Shown: positions 60,001-64,000 of the stretch, one piece after another
How positions within the stretch are numbered: the first letter of the stretch is position 1
Layout: each line of letters opens with the position of its first letter
Source of the DNA: Lingula anatina
Lineage: Eukaryota; Brachiopoda; Lingulata; Lingulida; Lingulidae
DNA length: 64,000 nucleotides
Reading direction: 5' to 3'
Assembly (NCBI RefSeq): GCF_001039355.2
Contig: NW_019775393.1
Location: forward strand, 166,448-230,447
The notes under the pieces: generated by a model
Database searches by the model: none
Told to the model about the DNA's origin: nothing
The model's input: the letters and a program-made list of their open reading frames with translations, nothing else
Position numbers and translations under genes: made by a program

Positions 60001-63000
60001 ATCATTATCACCTTAAAAACACAGTGACTGGATTTCCAACACAAATAATGACCAAGGGTCTTCATACTATTCTATAGCCCCATTCAGAATAGGGTACTAA
60101 CTAGTCCGAGGGTCAAATATGGCTGACCCACTTGAATACTTCCCCACGGGATATCTATTCAGTGTCTATTAGCAGATTAGACAGCAAGCTTTGTAGTGGG
60201 CCACCATATTTGACCCTCGGCCTAGTTAGTCCCCTATTCTGAATGGGGCCTATGACTTGGGCTCTAGATAATGACATACTGTTCAGTTCTCATCTTAATC
60301 CACTCCATGCAACTTTTCTTCACAAAATCACAACCCAGATTTTTGCCCCACTGCAGTGGCTCTGCCATGGCATAGTTGACCCTGTACCAGCTAAAAATAA
60401 CAACAGTATCAAACTTATAAAATATCATAGCTATCCTTGTGCCAGGTGAAAATAACAGCAATAACATAATTATAGAATATCACTGTTGCATGGTCTTGTA
60501 CCAGATAAAATAACACCAATAACAAACTATTAGAATATCACAGCTCACCAAACAATGACAAATTTAAAGAATTTATTTACATTAGAAATGCAGGCACTTG
60601 GGGAATTCAAAGTTTTTATGATGTATGATTTATATAATTGGTGAAACCTTTGCCTAGATTACCTACCCTGTGTCCTCCATAAGTGCCAGTGTTATCCTAG
60701 AGATCTTTGGGTTTTGTGTATAGGTACCTGTCATGGCTTCATGCTAAAACATATATATTGCTTCACTTGAGCTATAACAAGATGAGGAAATGTGGCATGG
60801 CAATCACTCAAAAAATTTAAACATTTCACTTACTTCAATCTCTAACTTTTTCTCCTATATTTGCTGCTTTTTAGTTACTCACAAAAACTCCGCTGAAGAA
60901 CTCTTAAGTCATCTTTTTCATGTAACAGTTTTGTTTTGGGAAATATCATTGATTATTTTTGTGCAAAAAAAGGCAGGAAACGCCATCAGTTAAATGTAGT
61001 TCAAAGAGACTGACAGAATATGATCTACTGTAACTTTAAATTTGATGAAGTTAAACATTCAATCTTAAAGATTTCATTAAACAAGCAGAAACATAGTTTT
61101 TCATAAAATGACAAACTTATAATCCAGACAGCACTTAAAAAATATGATTTGGACTGTAACTGTATTAAAATGCCAATTAATGCCACTGAACTGGAATAAA
61201 CATCTTCACTGGGTTTTTTCTTTAATATTCTAAAATATGAATTATTTCCATGAATACCTCAAACACCCTTTTCTCCCAGTGTGTGAGTTTAGTGCCTATG
61301 CTGCCTTGGTTTTCTAACTCAGCGCCCTCTAGTGTCGAACAGTTGAAGTGTCGTCTGGCTTCTTCCTGTAAAAAACCAAGTTTGTACAGTCAATGTTCAA
61401 ATATAGGCCTATTCACAGGCACACAATGCACACATCATCTTTATACAGCAAAAAAGTTTTCTTAGTCACAAAGAGACATCTTATCAAAAATTGTTGAAAA
61501 ATTAAAATCTTCATAAATAATTTTCAAATTATGATTTTTAACATTACAAGTGAAAATTTACCAGGCCCCATCTCAATGGCAACTAACGAAACAGTTGCTC
61601 AAAAATTAATAAAACTTGTAACAAGCCTGGCTATGACCACCTGTCAACTTACTGTAACTTTTGGCTATAATTCCCATCCACTTACTGTAACTTTTGGCCA
61701 TGACCATTTGTCAACTTATTGTAACTTTTGGCCATGATTTCTGTCAACTTACTGTAACTTTTGGCCATTACTACTGTCAAGTTACTGTAACTTTTGGCCA
61801 AGACTCTTGTCAACTTACTGTAACTTTTGGCCACAACTCCTGTCAACTTATTGTTTTTCCTGTCAACTTACTGTAACTTTTGGCCACAGCTCCTGTCAAC
61901 TTACTGTTTTTCCTGTCAACTTACTGTAACTTTTGGTGTGACCATGAGATAAAAATGTCTCTGTATGACGGCTCCTCTAACTCTCCAGTCTCTTCTGGAC
62001 ACAGTTCTCACCACCTTGGAGCTCCACTGGTATACTCCCAATCTAAAGCACAGAATTTGTAGCAAAATAAAATAAAAAAAGATAAAACTTTAATTTTTTT
62101 TAACAATTGAAAAAAGAAACAAAAACAAATTCTATTTTATTAGAATAAAAACAACAAATGCAGTTTTCAACAGTGCTAAAAGACATTTTTTCTTCTTATC
62201 TCAATTCTACACTGTATTTATTTTTTAAAGAAATTATATTCACATTAGATATCTAGTAATCCATAAGCACAACATACTCATTATTAAACATTTCTGGTCG
62301 TCCAGTGAATATGTCCCGCTCAGTCAAAGGATCTCCATTTTTGTCTCTGTACATAGCAAACAGACCTGCTGAAAAACCCTGAAATACCACAATCATAACA
62401 CATATCACATTACATACTTTAGACAAATCATGACTTATTCTCTTCATTTTTTTTTTTTTTTTTTTTTTTTTTTGTTGATTTCATTTATTAAGCTGTTGAA
62501 AGAAGAAAAATTAATTTATTTTTATAACATTTTCTCTTTAATTACAATTTTCTTCATTTTGACCCTTTTTTTCAATATGAAAACCAGGTACTTACTAAAG
62601 CATGCAGTATCTCATGTTTGATTGTGGACACCATCTCTGTCATGTCATGGAGTTTGGTGGAGATGGAATAGGGACAGAGATTGATAAATCCCGCTACTGG
62701 TCTGAAAAATAAACATTTACAACGGGTTAAGTTTATTACAATAATATAACTTACATTTGGCATATGGGCGGCTATAATTTATAAACCCTGCTATTGGCTA
62801 GGAAATAAATATCTTCTGAATCAGATAATATACAGGTCAATGTCACTTATTAAGACCATATGAATATGGACAAATATAGTTACACCTTGTACATTTTCTG
62901 CACAGAAAATTTTGATACTGTGAATTTTCTATCTATGCGGTGCATGGACCTATAAATGATTGTAAAATAACTGAAACGTTGCCTCGCCATAATGTTGAAG

Positions 63001-63405
63001 ATTCGTATCCATAAAATTGACCTTCCTTTTCTTACAGTTTAGAAAATTATCCATACAGCTGATCTATCTTTCCATGAAGTTGACCTACCAATTCATTAAC
63101 TTCACCTACCCAGCCATCAAGTTTACCTACCTATCCATTACATTGACCTACCTGTCCATCAGGTTGACCTACCTATCCATCAAGTTGACCTACCCATCCA
63201 TCAAGTTGACCTACCTATCCATCAAGTTGACCTACCTATCCATACTCCCCTCCAGCTGGCAGTAGGCAGCATAGGCCACAGTGACCTCAGGGTCACACTT
63301 GGATGATGCCACTGCTGACACATAGAGGACAAAATCTGCATTGAGGACACCTCTTCCTGCATAGCCTGTCTCATGATAATGACCATCTTGATATATCCGG
63401 CAAGC
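57097..63405 (-). CDS. LMLN: Leishmanolysin-like (invadolysin) metallopeptidase, 5' partial
   Basis: Zinc metallopeptidase of family M8. Animal members (invadolysin) act in cell migration and division. Exons (minus): 63405-63236, 62701-62596, 62378-62278, 62042-61925, 61365-61258, 60743-60667, 60390-60280, 59862-59730, 59387-59298, 58598-58526, 58374-58244, 57901-57746, 57252-57097. All are phase-consistent, giving 509 residues. The active site HEILH is in [16 protein letters not shown]. The third zinc His is probably in THWEKR, and the Met-turn is in [11 protein letters not shown]. Further hallmarks are [23 protein letters not shown] and [12 protein letters not shown]. The C-terminal end [15 protein letters not shown] is hydrophobic and could be a short GPI-anchor signal, but an alternative donor before it is possible. 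About 150 N-terminal residues, including signal and propeptide, lie beyond the window. Confidence 0.94.
59114..59287. mobile_element. 174-bp palindromic MITE, copy 1
   Basis: The left arm GGCCCCATTCAGAATAGGGA and following is complementary to the right arm ending CTATTCTGAATGGGGCC. The arms are about 48 bases with few mismatches. It lies in an LMLN intron and is about 95% alike by eye to the copy at 60077-60250. Target duplication is not clear. Confidence 0.72.
60077..60250. mobile_element. 174-bp palindromic MITE, copy 2
   Basis: Same length and arms as copy 1, lying in the LMLN intron just downstream of the exon at 60390-60280. Its end abuts TATG, and the other side is TATA, but no convincing duplication can be fixed. 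High similarity of the copies suggests recent activity. Confidence 0.72.
61648..61938. repeat. Minisatellite with a 31-34-bp unit containing an LMLN exon end and splice donor
   Basis: Eight full units carry (C/G)TTA(C/T)TGTAACTTTTGG, followed by a variable CCATGAC-like part and TGTCAA. Two short units lack the middle (61847 and 61900 regions). On the minus strand the core reads CCAAAAGTTACA|GTAAGT, which is the end of the exon 62042-61925 together with its donor. The array starts exactly at that junction and extends into the intron. A plus-strand open frame across it is a by-product of the repeat. Confidence 0.85.
63003..63242. repeat. Minisatellite with a 20-bp unit containing an LMLN exon end and splice donor
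   Basis: About ten units of GTTGACCTACCTATCCATCA; the last five or six are nearly perfect and the earlier ones more diverged. On the minus strand the unit holds ATGGATAG|GTAGGT, the last eight bases of the exon 63405-63236 plus its donor. The array therefore begins at the junction and runs into the intron. Confidence 0.87.
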
Positions 63406-63806
63406 CTAGAATTCAATACAAATGGAAATGAATAATATGAGTTATTCTACATGATTGTGTTTGTTATAAGAAATATATGTTACAATAATTTATCTATTTT
63501 TTTTTTAATTTACAATCCTGACAGACTATGAATGAGATTACAGCTCAGCAAATAATTATATCTTCTTTACATAAAAACCATTACAAAGATCATTTGGAGT
63601 AAAACAAAAAGTCTCAAATGGTGCAACTTCTGTAAGGACATGACACACACTTATGTTAAATACGCCCTGATTTTGTAATATAATGACACAGGGCAACTAA
63701 AAACTACCCCCTAGTTTTTCAGGTGAGGTCCAAGACCTGGTGGAAACCTCAGAACACAGGGTGTCATTTCTAAATTTCAAATCCATTTCTTTAAAAAACT
63801 GTTAGT

Positions 63807-63983
63807 CCTCCCAGGTCCGTAGCCAGGGGAGTTGGGGGGAGTTCGAAAAAACGGCCCTTGTTGTCAGGAAAAGGTCCATTTTGGGCAAAATTTGATATAG
63901 TTACACAAAGGTTTCACTGCAAAAAGTCCACTTTTTTGGAAAAAGAACCCCCTCTTGTAACTGCTGGCTACGTGCCTGCCTCC
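63807..63983. mobile_element. MITE with CAGG(T/C)(C/A)CGTAGCCAG ends and 5-bp duplication
   Basis: The left end CAGGTCCGTAGCCAG (63812-63826) and right end CTGGCTACGTGCCTG (63964-63978) are inverted with one mismatch. CCTCC flanks both sides (63807-63811 and 63979-63983). The interior is non-coding. It shares its end consensus with the element at 1151-1635. It lies upstream of the first identified LMLN exon, probably in an intron. Confidence 0.65.
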
Positions 63984-64000
63984 ACCCGACCCTCTCCGCC

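Noticed and set aside
61694..61876. Open plus-strand frame with repeated VTFGH-like peptides
   Set aside because: It is the translation of the minisatellite in the LMLN intron; the repeat explains the openness, and the strand is opposite to the gene.
63017..63265. Open plus-strand frame with repeated KLTYLSI peptides
   Set aside because: Translation of the 20-bp minisatellite next to an LMLN exon; no sign of coding.
1..64000. CRISPR arrays, operons, bacterial ribosome-binding sites
   Set aside because: The window is spliced animal DNA; tandem arrays present are minisatellites without spacers.

Overview
This is animal nuclear DNA. It is AT-rich, with small exons, GT-AG introns, no operons and many mobile elements and microsatellites. 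Family content (a GT92 glycosyltransferase cluster, cyclin T, KANSL2, glucose-6-phosphatase, NOG1, leishmanolysin-like peptidase) and a mollusc-type tRNA-SINE suggest a marine invertebrate, possibly a lophotrochozoan. The species cannot be fixed from this sequence alone.

Layout. (1) 1-19450: a tandem cluster of GT92 genes. It holds one catalytic exon whose first exon lies left of the window, two first exons (one frameshifted), a second catalytic exon and a degraded tail. The cluster is split by a transposon nest at 1960-11970. (2) 20274-27841, minus strand: KANSL2, a subunit of the NSL histone-acetyltransferase complex, head to head with (3) 29245-38478, plus strand: cyclin T, the regulatory subunit of P-TEFb. 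(4) 41130-44263, minus strand: glucose-6-phosphatase, tail to tail with cyclin T and head to head with (5) 45092-53012, plus strand: GTPBP4/NOG1, a 60S ribosome-assembly GTPase. (6) 57097-63405, minus strand: leishmanolysin-like metallopeptidase (LMLN), tail to tail with NOG1 and running off the right edge. I placed exons by splice signals and checked them by phase. Summed coding lengths are 2361 nt for cyclin T (786 aa), 1893 nt for NOG1 (630 aa) and 1056 nt for G6Pase (351 aa), each an exact multiple of three.

The assembly is unreliable in places. Single Ns at 4679, 7731, 26238, 28400 and 34500 join sequences that repeat what came just before, so allelic contigs appear to be laid end to end. 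At two loci the contig of one haplotype seems to have been dropped into a gap inside a transposon insertion carried only by the other haplotype. As a result several KANSL2 exons and one cyclin T exon appear twice and should be counted once.

The most unusual biology I can see is in LMLN. Two different introns begin with a minisatellite whose repeat unit contains the end of the preceding exon plus its 5' splice site, giving tandem arrays of candidate splice donors. I saw no convincing new multi-gene system. The genes are unrelated housekeeping genes apart from the GT92 cluster.
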